DNA of 64,000 bases from Rhodoferax antarcticus ANT.BR (GCF_001938565.1 NZ_MSYM01000013.1:931496-995495), one strand, 5' to 3'. Positions 39,809 to 52,221 are shown, numbered from the stretch's first letter. Program-made: numbers and translations. The notes: generated from the letters alone by a model not told the origin.

Positions 39809-40888
39809 ATGACAACTTATCTGCAAGGCGTATTCGGCATAAAGTCACGCGGCCTAATTTGTCTGGTGAGTATGTTCGTCTCTTTGGCATTGGTGCCTCT
39901 TTCCGCCTCACATGCGGCGACCGGCAAGGGCCGCGTTGCCAAAACCTATATCGCCAAGGCACACACGGTAAAGTCCAAAAAGGTTGTGGTGAAAGCAAAA
40001 CGCCGCGCTGTAGTGGCTTCTTCGCGCAAGAAAGCTTCAACCCGGGCGCCGGTTATAGCGGCAAAGCCGTCGTTTGGGCAGATGGCTGGTTTGCACGCCG
40101 CTTACGATGCTTTAAACCTTCGATCAAGTGTGGCTCTGGTCGTTGATCAACAAACCAATGAAGTGCTTTACAGCAAAAATGACAACGCTGTGTTGCCCAT
40201 CGCGTCATTGACCAAATTGATGACCGGTCTGGTGATCAGCGAAGCGCAGTTACCCATGGACGAGGTGATCAAGATCACCTCGGAGGATGTGGACACCGAA
40301 AAGGGCAGCAGGTCGCGTTTGCGAGTTGGCAGCAGTCTCACCAGGGGTGAGTTGATGCATCTGGCCTTGATGTCCAGTGAAAACCGGGCTGCACACGCAC
40401 TTGCCAGGACTGCTCCGGGTGGCATGACTGCTTTTGTGGCTCAGATGAATCTCAAGGCCCGCATCTTGGGCATGGCCCACACGGTTTATGTGGAGCCGAC
40501 AGGCTTGTCCAGCAGCAACCGTTCCAGCGCGCATGATCTGGTTAAGTTGGTGAATGTTGCACATCAGTATCCCCTGCTGCGTGACCTGACGACCTCGCAC
40601 GGCTACGAACTAGAGGTGGGCAATCGGATGCTGCAGTTCAACAATACCAACCGTTTGGTGAAGAACCCAACTTGGGATATTGGTCTGCAAAAAACCGGCT
40701 ACATCTCCGAGGCTGGACGTTGCCTTGTCATGCAAGCCAGTGTGGCGGGCCGCAATCTGATCATGGTTTTTCTGGACTCGGCGGGAAAATTGAGTCGTCT
40801 GGGTGACGCTGAACGTGTTCGTCATTGGCTCGAAACGACCGACAACGCGGTTTCCGCCAAGACCATCCATGGCTTGACTGGCGGATGA
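39809..40888 (+). CDS. pbpG: D-alanyl-D-alanine endopeptidase (PBP7/8-type, peptidase S11)
   Basis: The product is 359 aa. An N-terminal signal peptide (LICLVSMFVSLALVPLSASHA, cleavage near residue 37) sends it to the periplasm. A very basic stretch follows (VKSKKVVVKAKRRAVVASSRKK). The serine peptidase motifs are IASLTKLMTG (SxxK), SSENRAAHAL (SxN) and LQKTGYISEAG (KTG). It cuts peptide cross-links in peptidoglycan. The short TTTATC-type promoter region after the leuA terminator suggests independent transcription. Confidence 0.9.
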   Translation: MTTYLQGVFGIKSRGLICLVSMFVSLALVPLSASHAATGKGRVAKTYIAKAHTVKSKKVVVKAKRRAVVASSRKKASTRAPVIAAKPSFGQMAGLHAAYDALNLRSSVALVVDQQTNEVLYSKNDNAVLPIASLTKLMTGLVISEAQLPMDEVIKITSEDVDTEKGSRSRLRVGSSLTRGELMHLALMSSENRAAHALARTAPGGMTAFVAQMNLKARILGMAHTVYVEPTGLSSSNRSSAHDLVKLVNVAHQYPLLRDLTTSHGYELEVGNRMLQFNNTNRLVKNPTWDIGLQKTGYISEAGRCLVMQASVAGRNLIMVFLDSAGKLSRLGDAERVRHWLETTDNAVSAKTIHGLTGG

Positions 40889-40932
40889 TTCGCGCTAGGT
40901 TTTAAGACTGGCGCAGTGTGCCAGCCAGCGGT

Positions 40933-41712
40933 TCAGTGCTGCTGATGGCCTAAATGACTTGAAATTTCTGCAGCAGTTGCCATCAATTTTGGTAGCCAAG
41001 CCTCGTCGAGTCGACTGGCTGGTGCCGAGATAGACAGGCCGGCCACCAGTTTCCCTTGATCGTCAAAAATGCCAGCAGCCATACAACGTACCCCTAACTC
41101 AAGCTCTTCGTTGTCTGTGGCGTAGGTTTCCCGGCGAACTTTGGCCAACTCTTTTTCCAGCGCAGGCAGTTGTGTCAAGCTATTTTTGGTATGCCCGCTC
41201 AGACCGGTCCGTGTGGCATAGCTGCGAATTTTTTGTGGTTCATCCGAAGCCAGAAAGAGTTTGCCTACAGATGTCAGGTGCAATGGCGCCCTGCCGCCAA
41301 TCGCTCGAATCACCTGCATGCCTGAGCGCTCGCTGTAGGCGCGTTCCACATACACAATTTCGTCGCCTTGGCGCATACTCAGATTGACGGGTTGCTGGGT
41401 GATGCGGTGCAACTCGCGCATCGGATCCAAGGCAGCGTCACGGACACTGAGCCGGTTTTTGACCAGGTTTCCCAACTCCAGAAGACGCATGCCAAGGCGG
41501 TAATTTCCCGCCTGCGGCCGATCTACAAAGCGGCCGGTGACCAGGTCGTTGAGGATTCGGTGCGCGGTGGAGGCGTGCAAACCCGCTTTGTCACTGATCT
41601 CCTTGAGTGACATGGCATCTTCCCGAGAGGCCAGAATATCGACCAAAGTGAACATTCTCTCGATGACCTGAACGGTGGGTATCGGTGGAACTCCCGGATC
41701 TGCTTTTCGCAT
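40933..41712 (-). CDS. IclR family transcriptional regulator
   Basis: The product is 259 aa. The N-terminal winged helix-turn-helix is RMFTLVDILASREDAMSLKEI then GLHASTAHRILNDLVTGRFV. The C-terminal effector domain (residues about 95-255) has LTSVGKLFLA and the GVRCMAAGIFDDQGKLVAGLS block. The effector and targets are unknown. It starts 34 bp after the bpt stop on the same strand and may be read from aat-bpt. It converges on pbpG. Confidence 0.9.
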   Translation of the reverse strand: MRKADPGVPPIPTVQVIERMFTLVDILASREDAMSLKEISDKAGLHASTAHRILNDLVTGRFVDRPQAGNYRLGMRLLELGNLVKNRLSVRDAALDPMRELHRITQQPVNLSMRQGDEIVYVERAYSERSGMQVIRAIGGRAPLHLTSVGKLFLASDEPQKIRSYATRTGLSGHTKNSLTQLPALEKELAKVRRETYATDNEELELGVRCMAAGIFDDQGKLVAGLSISAPASRLDEAWLPKLMATAAEISSHLGHQQH

Positions 41713-41746
41713 ACAACTTCCTACAAATGTATCCGCAGATTTTACC

Positions 41747-42490
41747 TTATGAAATTTTTGACATTGGCCGCCAGGTTCCGTTCAGCATGAGTTCATAGGG
41801 TTTGAACAGCGCTTTATAGGCCATTTTTTGGCAGTCTTGGATCCAATAACCTAAATACAAGTGCTTTAGCCCGTGTTCACGAGCCTGCTGAATCTGCCAG
41901 AGCACATTGAAGGTGCCCAAGTTCTGTCCTGATTCAGGGGTGTAAAACGTGTAAACCGCTGAAAGACCGTCTTTGAGCTGGTCGATGATCGAGACCATCC
42001 GGAGCTCGCCAGCTGCCTGGTTGATCGAGGGCTCGCGAAACTCAACCATCCAGGAACGGACATTGCTGCGCACCAGAAAATCGGTGTACTGTGTCTCGTC
42101 GTCTACGTCCATACCGCCACCGGCATGGCGAGATCTTTGATAACGCTGGTACAACTCGTAATGCTCACGAAAAAATCTGGGCTCCATCACCGTGGAGGTG
42201 AGTGCGGCGTGTTTCGCCCAGGCGCGTTTCTGGCTTCGGTTGGTTTGAAAGTCCGCTACAGGCAGCCGAATCGACAGGCAGGCCTGACAGCCTTCGCACT
42301 GTGGGCGGTAGACAAACGAGCCGCTTCGCCTGAACCCGTGCCGGATCAGCACGTCATAGTTCGCTGCATCGATAGATTCGGTGGGGGCGGCTACTTGCGA
42401 ACGCGCCAGTTGTCCGGCCAGGTAACTGCAAGGGTACTGGGCGGTTGAGTAGTACTGGATATCTGTGACAAATCGCTCGGAATGGTTCAC
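41747..42490 (-). CDS. bpt: Aspartate/glutamate leucyltransferase (Bpt, ATE-family)
   Basis: Bpt attaches leucine to proteins with N-terminal Asp or Glu, marking them for ClpS/ClpAP degradation. The product is 247 aa. The N-terminal cysteine block is QYPCSYLAGQLA, and FVYRPQCEGCQACLSIRLPV follows. The C-terminal GNAT-like part has AVYTFYTPESGQNLGTFNV and LGYWIQDCQKMAYKALFKPY. The start is GTG 42490, which overlaps the aat stop as GTGA. Open frame further upstream lies within aat and is not part of this gene. Confidence 0.92.
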   Translation of the reverse strand: MNHSERFVTDIQYYSTAQYPCSYLAGQLARSQVAAPTESIDAANYDVLIRHGFRRSGSFVYRPQCEGCQACLSIRLPVADFQTNRSQKRAWAKHAALTSTVMEPRFFREHYELYQRYQRSRHAGGGMDVDDETQYTDFLVRSNVRSWMVEFREPSINQAAGELRMVSIIDQLKDGLSAVYTFYTPESGQNLGTFNVLWQIQQAREHGLKHLYLGYWIQDCQKMAYKALFKPYELMLNGTWRPMSKIS

Positions 42491-43251
42491 GTGGCAGCAG
42501 TTGTGGGGGTCAGAATGGCATTCCAGTATACGGGTGAGAAATCCCAATCAGGAGTGCTCTGGCGCAGTGCCCCGGTGACCCGTTCGACAAACAGTGCGCG
42601 TGGCAATTCTGTTGCGCCCATTGAGGCTAAGTGCTGGGTGTTTTGTTGACAGTCAATCTGGGGTACCCCAAAAGTGCGGCACATGGCGACCAAAGCTGCC
42701 AGCGCAATTTTCGAGGCATCTGTCGCTTGGTGAAACATCGACTCCCCGAACACTGCACGCCCTAGGGCCACAAAATACAAGCCACCCACCAGTTGACCAT
42801 TCACCCAAGTCTCCACACTGTGCGCCAAACCAGCCTGATGCAGTTGGCTATAGGCCTGCATCATCTCTGGCACGATCCAGGTTCCCGACTGGCCAGGGCG
42901 GTCGCTTGCGGCACAAGCGCCTACAACTGCCTCGAACGCCGAGTCCACTCGAATCTCGCAGTTGGGCGAACGAACGAATTTTTTTACACGCTTTTTCAGC
43001 GACGGATGCAAGCGAAGGTGCGACGGGTTCAACACCATTCTTGGGTCAGGGCTCCACCACAACACGGGTTGTCCGGCGCTGAACCATGGGAATACACCTG
43101 CTCGGTAAGCGTTCTGCAGCGTATTTACCGACAAATCTCCGCCAGCGCATAACAAACCCGGAGCGTCTGAACTGGCGCCCCAAGCCTGATGGGTACTTGG
43201 GAAAGTGTCGCCGGGCTCTAGCCAGGGCAAAGGAGCGTGGTCAGGGTTCAT
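42487..43251 (-). CDS. aat: Leucyl/phenylalanyl-tRNA-protein transferase
   Basis: Aat adds Leu or Phe to N-terminal Lys/Arg residues, creating N-degrons. The product is 254 aa with WLEPGDTFPSTHQAW, LLCAGGDLSVNTLQNAYRAGVFPWF, LWWSPDPRMVL and AVFGESMFHQATDASKIALAAL. Its stop overlaps the start of bpt by 4 bp, so both N-degron transferases are translationally coupled, a common proteobacterial arrangement. Confidence 0.96.
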   Translation of the reverse strand: MNPDHAPLPWLEPGDTFPSTHQAWGASSDAPGLLCAGGDLSVNTLQNAYRAGVFPWFSAGQPVLWWSPDPRMVLNPSHLRLHPSLKKRVKKFVRSPNCEIRVDSAFEAVVGACAASDRPGQSGTWIVPEMMQAYSQLHQAGLAHSVETWVNGQLVGGLYFVALGRAVFGESMFHQATDASKIALAALVAMCRTFGVPQIDCQQNTQHLASMGATELPRALFVERVTGALRQSTPDWDFSPVYWNAILTPTTAAT

Positions 43252-43387
43252 GCGGTATGCGGGAGTATCCGGCCGGGCTGTGCTGGGATCAAGATTGTTG
43301 GTCTGACGGCAAAAAATTCGATCTGAGCTTTACAAGGAGAGGTCAGCGCAGCGAAAAGCCAGCCGCGAGCCATTACAATGTGGGAGT

Positions 43388-43464
<77 letters not shown>

Positions 43465-43481
43465 TCAATTTCTCGTGATCT

Positions 43482-43558
43482 CTGCCCGTAGCTCAGTTGG
43501 ATAGAGCAACAGCCTTCTAAGCTGTGGGTCGGGGGTTCGATCCCCTCCGGGCAGGCCA
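43482..43558 (+). tRNA. tRNA-Arg (anticodon TCT)
   Basis: A 77-nt cloverleaf. The acceptor CTGCCCG pairs with CGGGCAG, discriminator G and encoded CCA. The anticodon stem ACAGC/GCTGT encloses CTTCTAA, anticodon TCT at 43516-43518. It is 17 bp after tRNA-Pro and probably co-transcribed. Confidence 0.97.
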
Positions 43559-43588
43559 GTTCTTCTGGTGCCCAAACTGTCGCAGACA

Positions 43589-44236
43589 TCAGTCAGCAGC
43601 TTCCAGACCGTTTTGAAAATGTTTCAGCATGCACTGCTGCGATAGTGCCGCGTCTCGGGCCAGCAGGGCAGCCATCAAGGCGCTGTGCTCTTTGAGCGAT
43701 TCTTCTACCCGGCCGGATTTCAATAGTGAGTTGTGGCGGTTGAGTTTCATCACCTTACGTAAATCTGCCACCATCTGATTGCGCCAGCGGTTGTCCGCTA
43801 CGACCAGCAGCAGCATGTGAAATTGCTCGTTGGCTAAAAAAAACTGCTCACGGTTGAATTGCGCCGGCTGAGCTGAACGCTCCAATGCTGCGTGAAGCTC
43901 CTGCAGTTGCCTCATTTGCAGATCGGTGGCATTTTGCGCCACTCTTCCCGCAGCATCTGATTCAAGCAGCCCCAGCAAATGGTAAACATCTTCCAGATCA
44001 CGCTTGGAGACCTCGGTCACGTAGGCACCTCGGCGCACTTTCATCGTGACCAAGCCCTCGGTCGCCAGCACTTTCAGCGCTTCGCGCAAAGGCGTGCGGC
44101 TGATGCCGTAGTCTTGCGCGATCTTCAACTCATCAATCCAGCTCCCCGGCGCCAGTTCATGGCTGAAAATGCGCTGACGCAGCAACTCAGCGGCTTCTTC
44201 GTAGAGTGCGCGAGGTGCGAGTGATAGTGCGGGCAT
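43589..44236 (-). CDS. GntR family regulator (FCD subfamily)
   Basis: The product is 215 aa. The N-terminal winged helix is LYEEAAELLRQRIFSHELAPG then YGISRTPLREALKVLATEGLV. The C-terminal all-helical FCD domain (residues about 80-205) has a metal-ligand type pattern (FFLANEQFHMLLL; KEHSALMAALLARD). It is divergent from the methylmalonyl-CoA mutase operon and is its probable regulator, by analogy with other propionate operons. A TTGCA-N5-TGCAA site lies in the shared promoter region. Confidence 0.9.
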   Translation of the reverse strand: MPALSLAPRALYEEAAELLRQRIFSHELAPGSWIDELKIAQDYGISRTPLREALKVLATEGLVTMKVRRGAYVTEVSKRDLEDVYHLLGLLESDAAGRVAQNATDLQMRQLQELHAALERSAQPAQFNREQFFLANEQFHMLLLVVADNRWRNQMVADLRKVMKLNRHNSLLKSGRVEESLKEHSALMAALLARDAALSQQCMLKHFQNGLEAAD

Positions 44237-44319
44237 GCCTGAAATTGTAAGTTGAGAGGAACTTTCTGAATCAATAATTATGAATAACGTAAACTCAGTA
44301 GGCTGTGCTCAACGCGTTG

Positions 44320-44334
44320 TTGCATGATGTGCAA
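44320..44334. promoter_or_regulatory. Candidate GntR operator
   Basis: TTGCATGATGTGCAA is a perfect 5-bp inverted repeat with a 5-bp spacer, located 43 bp before the mutase start and 84 bp before the gntR start. The form fits FCD-type GntR operators. No binding data. Confidence 0.4.
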
Positions 44335-44376
44335 TGACGGTGTACCGTTTGAACCACTGATTGGAGCGACCATCGC

Positions 44377-46539
<2,163 letters not shown>

Positions 46540-46595
46540 CGCGATTTCTTGGTGTGGTACATCGTTGATTTGTGCCAATTGGAGGGAATTAGTCG

Positions 46596-46709
46596 ATGTC
46601 CACCGTCACCCACTTTAGCGGCGCAAAAGTGGCCAGCACCGAGTCTATTCAGGCGGTGCGGCGACCCAGAAAACGTTCAGCCAGAGGTTGGCTCCTTGGG
46701 GTTACCTGA
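46596..46709 (+). CDS. Possible small protein (37 aa) between mutase and meaB
   Basis: ATG 46596 follows GGAGGGAATTAGTCG, a strong ribosome-binding site. The frame reads MSTVTHFSGAKVASTESIQA then VRRPRKRSARGWLLGVT, ending TGA at 46707-46709 and overlapping the meaB ATG as TGATG. I do not recognise it. It may couple meaB translation to an upstream ribosome, or be a remnant. The basic middle and hydrophobic end could suit a small membrane-associated peptide, but this is speculation. Confidence 0.4.
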   Translation: MSTVTHFSGAKVASTESIQAVRRPRKRSARGWLLGVT

Positions 46710-47701
46710 TGCTTGAATCCATCGTTCGAGGGTCTGCGGCCGTTCAGCGCCGTGCCATGGCCAAAGCCATTACTTTGTTGGAATCCACCCGCACCGACCA
46801 CCGCCATCAGGCAGATGAGCTGCTGACGGCGTTATTGCCACACACGGGCAGCGCGTTTCGGCTCGGCATCAGTGGCGTACCAGGTGTTGGTAAAAGTACC
46901 TTCATTGAGGCCCTGGGGCTGTATCTCATCAAGCACAGGCACCGGGTCGCGGTGCTCGCGGTGGACCCGTCATCCAGCGTCAGCGGTGGCAGCATCCTGG
47001 GCGATAAAACGCGCATGGAGCTTTTGTCCATGCGTCAAGAGGCCTACATTCGCCCGAGCCCGAGCAGCTGCAACCTGGGCGGTGTGGCCGAAAAAACCCG
47101 TGAGGCCATGCTCGTGTGTGAGGCGGCGGGGTATGACGTGGTGATTGTTGAGACGGTGGGTGTAGGCCAGTCAGAGACCGCCGTTTCCAGCATGACCGAC
47201 ATGTTTGTATTGCTGCAACTCCCCAACGCTGGCGATGAACTGCAAGCCATTAAAAAAGGCGTGATGGAACTGGCCGATCTGGTGGCGATCAACAAGGCCG
47301 ACCTCAACCCGGACGCGGCCATGCGCGCGCAACTGCAAATCACCTCCAGCCTGCGCCTTCTTGGCCTGCACGGCAACTCTGACAACGCCCACCACAACGA
47401 GGCGTTCTGGCACCCGCAAGTTATTCAGATCAGTGCCCTGCAAGGCACGGGTGTGGCAGCCTTCTGGAGCAAGGTGCTGGAATTTCAGGCGCTCCAGACC
47501 GGCAATGGCAAGTGGCAAGCGCGCCGCCAAAACCAGGCGTTGGCTTGGATGTGGGAGCGCATTGACGCCGGGCTGAAGCAGGCGTTTCGCCAGCACCCCT
47601 CTGTGCAGGCGCTGCTGCCGCAGCTCACTCAGGATGTATTGCAGGGGCGCTTGGCGGCCTCCACTGCAGCACGAAATATGCTTCTAGCCCAGACGCAGTA
47701 A
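46709..47701 (+). CDS. meaB: Methylmalonyl-CoA mutase-associated GTPase MeaB
   Basis: MeaB is a G3E-type GTPase that loads cobalamin into the mutase and protects it from inactivation. The product is 330 aa from ATG 46709 (MLESIVRGSAAVQRRAMAKA). Walker A is GISGVPGVGKSTFIEALG; other G motifs are VLAVDPSSSVSGGSILGDKTR, VIVETVGVGQSE and VAINKADL. Copy 10 of the repeat starts within the last codons (NMLLAQTQ), so the stop and last residues are repeat-derived. A TTG 21 bp upstream is a less likely start. Confidence 0.94.
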   Translation: MLESIVRGSAAVQRRAMAKAITLLESTRTDHRHQADELLTALLPHTGSAFRLGISGVPGVGKSTFIEALGLYLIKHRHRVAVLAVDPSSSVSGGSILGDKTRMELLSMRQEAYIRPSPSSCNLGGVAEKTREAMLVCEAAGYDVVIVETVGVGQSETAVSSMTDMFVLLQLPNAGDELQAIKKGVMELADLVAINKADLNPDAAMRAQLQITSSLRLLGLHGNSDNAHHNEAFWHPQVIQISALQGTGVAAFWSKVLEFQALQTGNGKWQARRQNQALAWMWERIDAGLKQAFRQHPSVQALLPQLTQDVLQGRLAASTAARNMLLAQTQ

Positions 47702-47715
47702 GCGTGAGTAGCTAT
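47680..47715 (+). repeat. 37-bp dispersed repeat, copy 10 (at meaB 3' end)
   Basis: GCTTCTAGCCCAGACGCAGT then AAGCGTGAGTAGCTAT. It has lost the CTTAT segment and supplies the meaB stop codon (TAA 47699-47701). Confidence 0.8.
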
Positions 47716-47767
47716 AAATTTAAGTAAATTGAATCCATTGAAACATTGACTCAGGAAAGAAAGAACC

Positions 47768-49300
<1,533 letters not shown>

Positions 49301-49307
49301 CAGTGGC

Positions 49308-49392
49308 ACACCCCCAGGCTATGCGCACTTCGTGTCGCTTAGCCATCCCCCTTGCAGGGGGCAACACCAGCGGCCCGGTAAAGCCGGTTGCG
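49308..49392 (+). repeat. Dispersed intergenic repeat of a second type (pccB-pccA)
   Basis: An 85-bp stretch: CACCCCCAGGCT, GCGCACTTCGTGTCGCTT, then hairpin CCCCC TTGCA GGGGG, GCAACACCAGCGGCCCGG and AAAGCCGG. From memory, similar CCCCCTTGCAGGGGGCAAC blocks recur between genes in Comamonadaceae; only this copy is in the window. It may form one or two stem-loops in the pccB-pccA message. Confidence 0.5.
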
Positions 49393-49451
49393 TGTTGTTA
49401 TTAGCTGGAGCAGGACACCTCCGTATCAAACGCAAAGTTGAATTGGACTAA

Positions 49452-51503
49452 ATGATGTTTACAAAAATATTGATTGCTAACCGCGGCGAGATCGCCTGCC
49501 GCGTCATCCTCACCGCTCGCAAGATGGGCATCAAGACGGTGGCGGTGTATTCCGAAGCTGACCGCGATTCGCGCCATGTGGAACTCGCCGACGAGGCGGT
49601 GCTGATTGGCCCCCCCGCCAGCCGCGAGAGCTATTTGGTGGCTGACAAGATCATTGCTGCCTGCAAGCAGACCGGCGCGCAAGCGGTGCACCCGGGCTAC
49701 GGTTTCTTGAGCGAAAACGCCGGGTTTGCCAAGCGCGTGGAAGAAGAGGGCATTGTTTTTATCGGCCCCAAGCACTACTCAATTGCCGCCATGGGCGACA
49801 AGATCGAGTCCAAAAAGCTCGCCGGTGCGGCCGGTGTGAACTGCATTCCCGGCGTGAATGACGCCATCGACACGCCCGAGCAGGCGGTTGAGATTGCCAA
49901 GGGCATTGGTTACCCCGTCATGATCAAGGCCAGCGCCGGCGGCGGTGGCAAGGGCCTGCGCGTGGCGTTCAACGACAAGGAAGCGCTGGAAGGCTTCACC
50001 AGTTGCAAGAATGAGGCGCGCAACAGCTTTGGCGATGACCGCGTGTTCATCGAGAAGTTTGTCGAAGAGCCGCGTCACATCGAAATCCAGCTTATTGGTG
50101 ACAGCCAGGGCAATGTGCTGTACCTGAACGAGCGGGAATGCTCCATTCAGCGCCGCCACCAGAAAGTCATCGAGGAAGCGCCCAGCCCTTTCATCAGCGA
50201 CGAAACTCGCCAAGCGATGGGCGAGCAGGCGGTGGCGCTGGCTAAGGCGGTCAAATATCAAAGTGCGGGCACGGTGGAATTTGTTGTTGGCAAAGACCAG
50301 AGCTTCTACTTTTTGGAGATGAACACCCGCCTGCAGGTGGAGCACCCTGTGACCGAGTGCATTACCGGCTTGGACCTGGTGGAATTGATGATCCGCGTGG
50401 CCGCAGGCGAGCCGCTGCCGTTGACGCAGGCCGATGTCAAACGTGACGGCTGGGCCATGGAATGTCGCATCAACGCCGAAGACCCGTTCCGTAATTTTTT
50501 GCCGTCCACCGGTCGTCTGGTCAAGTTCCAGCCGCCGCTGGAAACCATGTTTGCCTCTGACGTGTCGAAATGGTACGGCGTGCGGGTCGATACCGGTGTG
50601 CAAGACGGCGGCGAGATCCCGATGTATTACGACTCGATGATCGCCAAGCTCATCGTGCATGGCAAAGACCGCTCGGAAGCGATTGCCAAGATGCGCGATG
50701 CCTTGAACGGCTTTGTGATTCGCGGCGTCTCCAGCAACATCCCGTTCCAGGCGGCGCTGTTGGCGCATCCCAAATTTGTCGCCGGCGATTTCAACACCGG
50801 CTTCATTGCCGAGAACTATGGCAAAGGTTTCCGTGCAGAAGACGTGCCGCACACCGACATCGAGTTTCTGGTGGCGTTGGCAGCCTTTGTGAACCGCCGT
50901 TACCTGAGCCGCTCCAAGGCAATCACCGGTCAGCTCGAAGGCCATGAGTTGCGCATTGGCGACGACTTTGTGGTGGTCACCGTGGGGCAGGAGGGCAATG
51001 GCACCTCGTACCCGCTGCGCTTCACCGAATTTGATGACAAAGCGCGCTCTGGCCGAATAGAAGTGCGCGACAGATGCTATGAGATCCATAGTGATTCAAA
51101 GTTTGGCCAGGTGCGCATGTCGGGCACTTGCAATGGTGTGTACTTTTGCGCCCAGGTGGAGCGCGGCACACCCAAGAAGCCGTTGGCGATTCGCGTTATC
51201 CACAATGGCACGCAACTCGACGTGATGGTGCTGCTGCCGCGCGCTGCCGAATTGCACGCCCTCATGCCCTACAAGGCGCCGCCGGACATGAGCCGCTATG
51301 TGCTGTCACCGATGCCAGGCTTGCTGGTGGAGGTGGCGGTGACGCCCGGCCAAAAGGTGGTGGCTGGTGAGCGCGTGGCGGTGATTGAAGCCATGAAGAT
51401 GGAAAACGTGCTGTTTGCAACCGCTGACGGCGTGGTGGGCAAGCTGCTGGCGGCCAAGGGCGACAGCCTGGCGGTGGACCAGCCGATTGTTGAGTTTGTA
51501 TAA
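49452..51503 (+). CDS. pccA: Propionyl-CoA carboxylase alpha subunit (biotin carboxylase plus biotin carrier)
   Basis: The product is 683 aa. The biotin carboxylase domain (residues 1-450) has ILIANRGEIACRVILTARKMG, the ATP-grasp loop MIKASAGGGGKGLRVA and FLEMNTRLQVEHPVTE. A middle BT/oligomerisation domain follows. The C-terminal biotinyl domain has VIEAMKMENVLFATADG, where the Lys in AMKM carries biotin. It provides carboxybiotin to PccB. ATG 49452 and 49455 are adjacent. Confidence 0.95.
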   Translation: MMFTKILIANRGEIACRVILTARKMGIKTVAVYSEADRDSRHVELADEAVLIGPPASRESYLVADKIIAACKQTGAQAVHPGYGFLSENAGFAKRVEEEGIVFIGPKHYSIAAMGDKIESKKLAGAAGVNCIPGVNDAIDTPEQAVEIAKGIGYPVMIKASAGGGGKGLRVAFNDKEALEGFTSCKNEARNSFGDDRVFIEKFVEEPRHIEIQLIGDSQGNVLYLNERECSIQRRHQKVIEEAPSPFISDETRQAMGEQAVALAKAVKYQSAGTVEFVVGKDQSFYFLEMNTRLQVEHPVTECITGLDLVELMIRVAAGEPLPLTQADVKRDGWAMECRINAEDPFRNFLPSTGRLVKFQPPLETMFASDVSKWYGVRVDTGVQDGGEIPMYYDSMIAKLIVHGKDRSEAIAKMRDALNGFVIRGVSSNIPFQAALLAHPKFVAGDFNTGFIAENYGKGFRAEDVPHTDIEFLVALAAFVNRRYLSRSKAITGQLEGHELRIGDDFVVVTVGQEGNGTSYPLRFTEFDDKARSGRIEVRDRCYEIHSDSKFGQVRMSGTCNGVYFCAQVERGTPKKPLAIRVIHNGTQLDVMVLLPRAAELHALMPYKAPPDMSRYVLSPMPGLLVEVAVTPGQKVVAGERVAVIEAMKMENVLFATADGVVGKLLAAKGDSLAVDQPIVEFV

Positions 51504-51509
51504 GAAATC

Positions 51510-51546
51510 GTACTCCAGCCCTTGTAGAATAAGCGCTGGCAGCTAT
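51510..51546 (+). repeat. 37-bp dispersed repeat, copy 11 (pccA-VOC intergenic)
   Basis: GTACTCCAGCCCTTGTAGAA then TAAGCGCTGGCAGCTAT, starting 7 bp after the pccA stop. Confidence 0.85.
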
Positions 51547-51578
51547 CATTTTAATATTTACTTTAAAAAGGAGATCCC

Positions 51579-52061
51579 ATGAGTCAGATCCAACGTCCGT
51601 TCAAGGTGCTGGGTATCCAGCAAATCGCCATCGGTGGCACCAGCAAGGCGCGCCTGCAAAAACTGTGGGTCCAAATGCTGGGCCTGGAGCTGACCGGCAG
51701 CTTCAGGAGCGAGCGCGAAAACGTTGACGAAGACATCTGCACCATGGGCAAAGGCCCCTTCAAGGTGGAAGTGGACCTGATGGAGCCGGTGGACATTGAA
51801 AAAAAACCTGCCGTGCATGCCACCCCGCTGAACCACGTCGGCATCTGGATTGACGACTTGCCCAAAGCGGTGGAATGGCTTACTGCGCAGGGCGTGCGTT
51901 TTGCGCCCGGTGGTATCCGCAAGGGTGCAGCGGGCTTTGACATCTGCTTTTTGCACCCCAAGAGCAATGATGAGTTTCCGATTAGCGGCGAAGGCGTTTT
52001 GATCGAGATGGTGCAGGCACCGTCGGAAGTGATTGAGGCGTTTGCCAAGCTGGCGGCTTAA
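51579..52061 (+). CDS. VOC-family protein, probable methylmalonyl-CoA epimerase
   Basis: The product is 160 aa of the vicinal oxygen chelate fold. [11 protein letters not shown] (in place of the usual H-IAI), a middle EVDLMEP strand and a C-terminal [18 protein letters not shown] plus VLIEMVQ resemble methylmalonyl-CoA epimerases. The expected metal-ligand His of the first strand is Gln (QQIAI), though the second His (NHVGI) and Glu (IEMVQ) are present. Position at the end of the mutase-carboxylase cluster supports the epimerase role, which would complete the route from propionyl-CoA to succinyl-CoA. Good AAAGGAG site. Confidence 0.75.
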   Translation: MSQIQRPFKVLGIQQIAIGGTSKARLQKLWVQMLGLELTGSFRSERENVDEDICTMGKGPFKVEVDLMEPVDIEKKPAVHATPLNHVGIWIDDLPKAVEWLTAQGVRFAPGGIRKGAAGFDICFLHPKSNDEFPISGEGVLIEMVQAPSEVIEAFAKLAA

Positions 52062-52079
52062 GCATTAACGTGTAATACA

Positions 52080-52115
52080 GCCGTCATTGCGAACGCCAGT
52101 AAAGCAATCTATGTT
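52080..52115 (+). repeat. Degenerate GTCATTGCGA...AAGCAATC-type intergenic repeat
   Basis: GCCGTCATTGCGAACGCCAG then TAAAGCAATCT resembles a widespread bacterial intergenic repeat of the form GTCATTGCGAG-N-GAAGCAATC. There is one copy in the window, in the 160-bp spacer between the convergent VOC and RnfB-like genes, where I see no gene. Confidence 0.4.
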
Positions 52116-52221
52116 GCCGAATCCCTGAGCTGCCGCGCAACGCTGGTAGTGAATACAAAGTTTTCTTGCTTTGGGGCGGCTTGGTTGCTTGTGCAGTTAG
52201 CGCGTAGAAGAAGCGCGCCTA

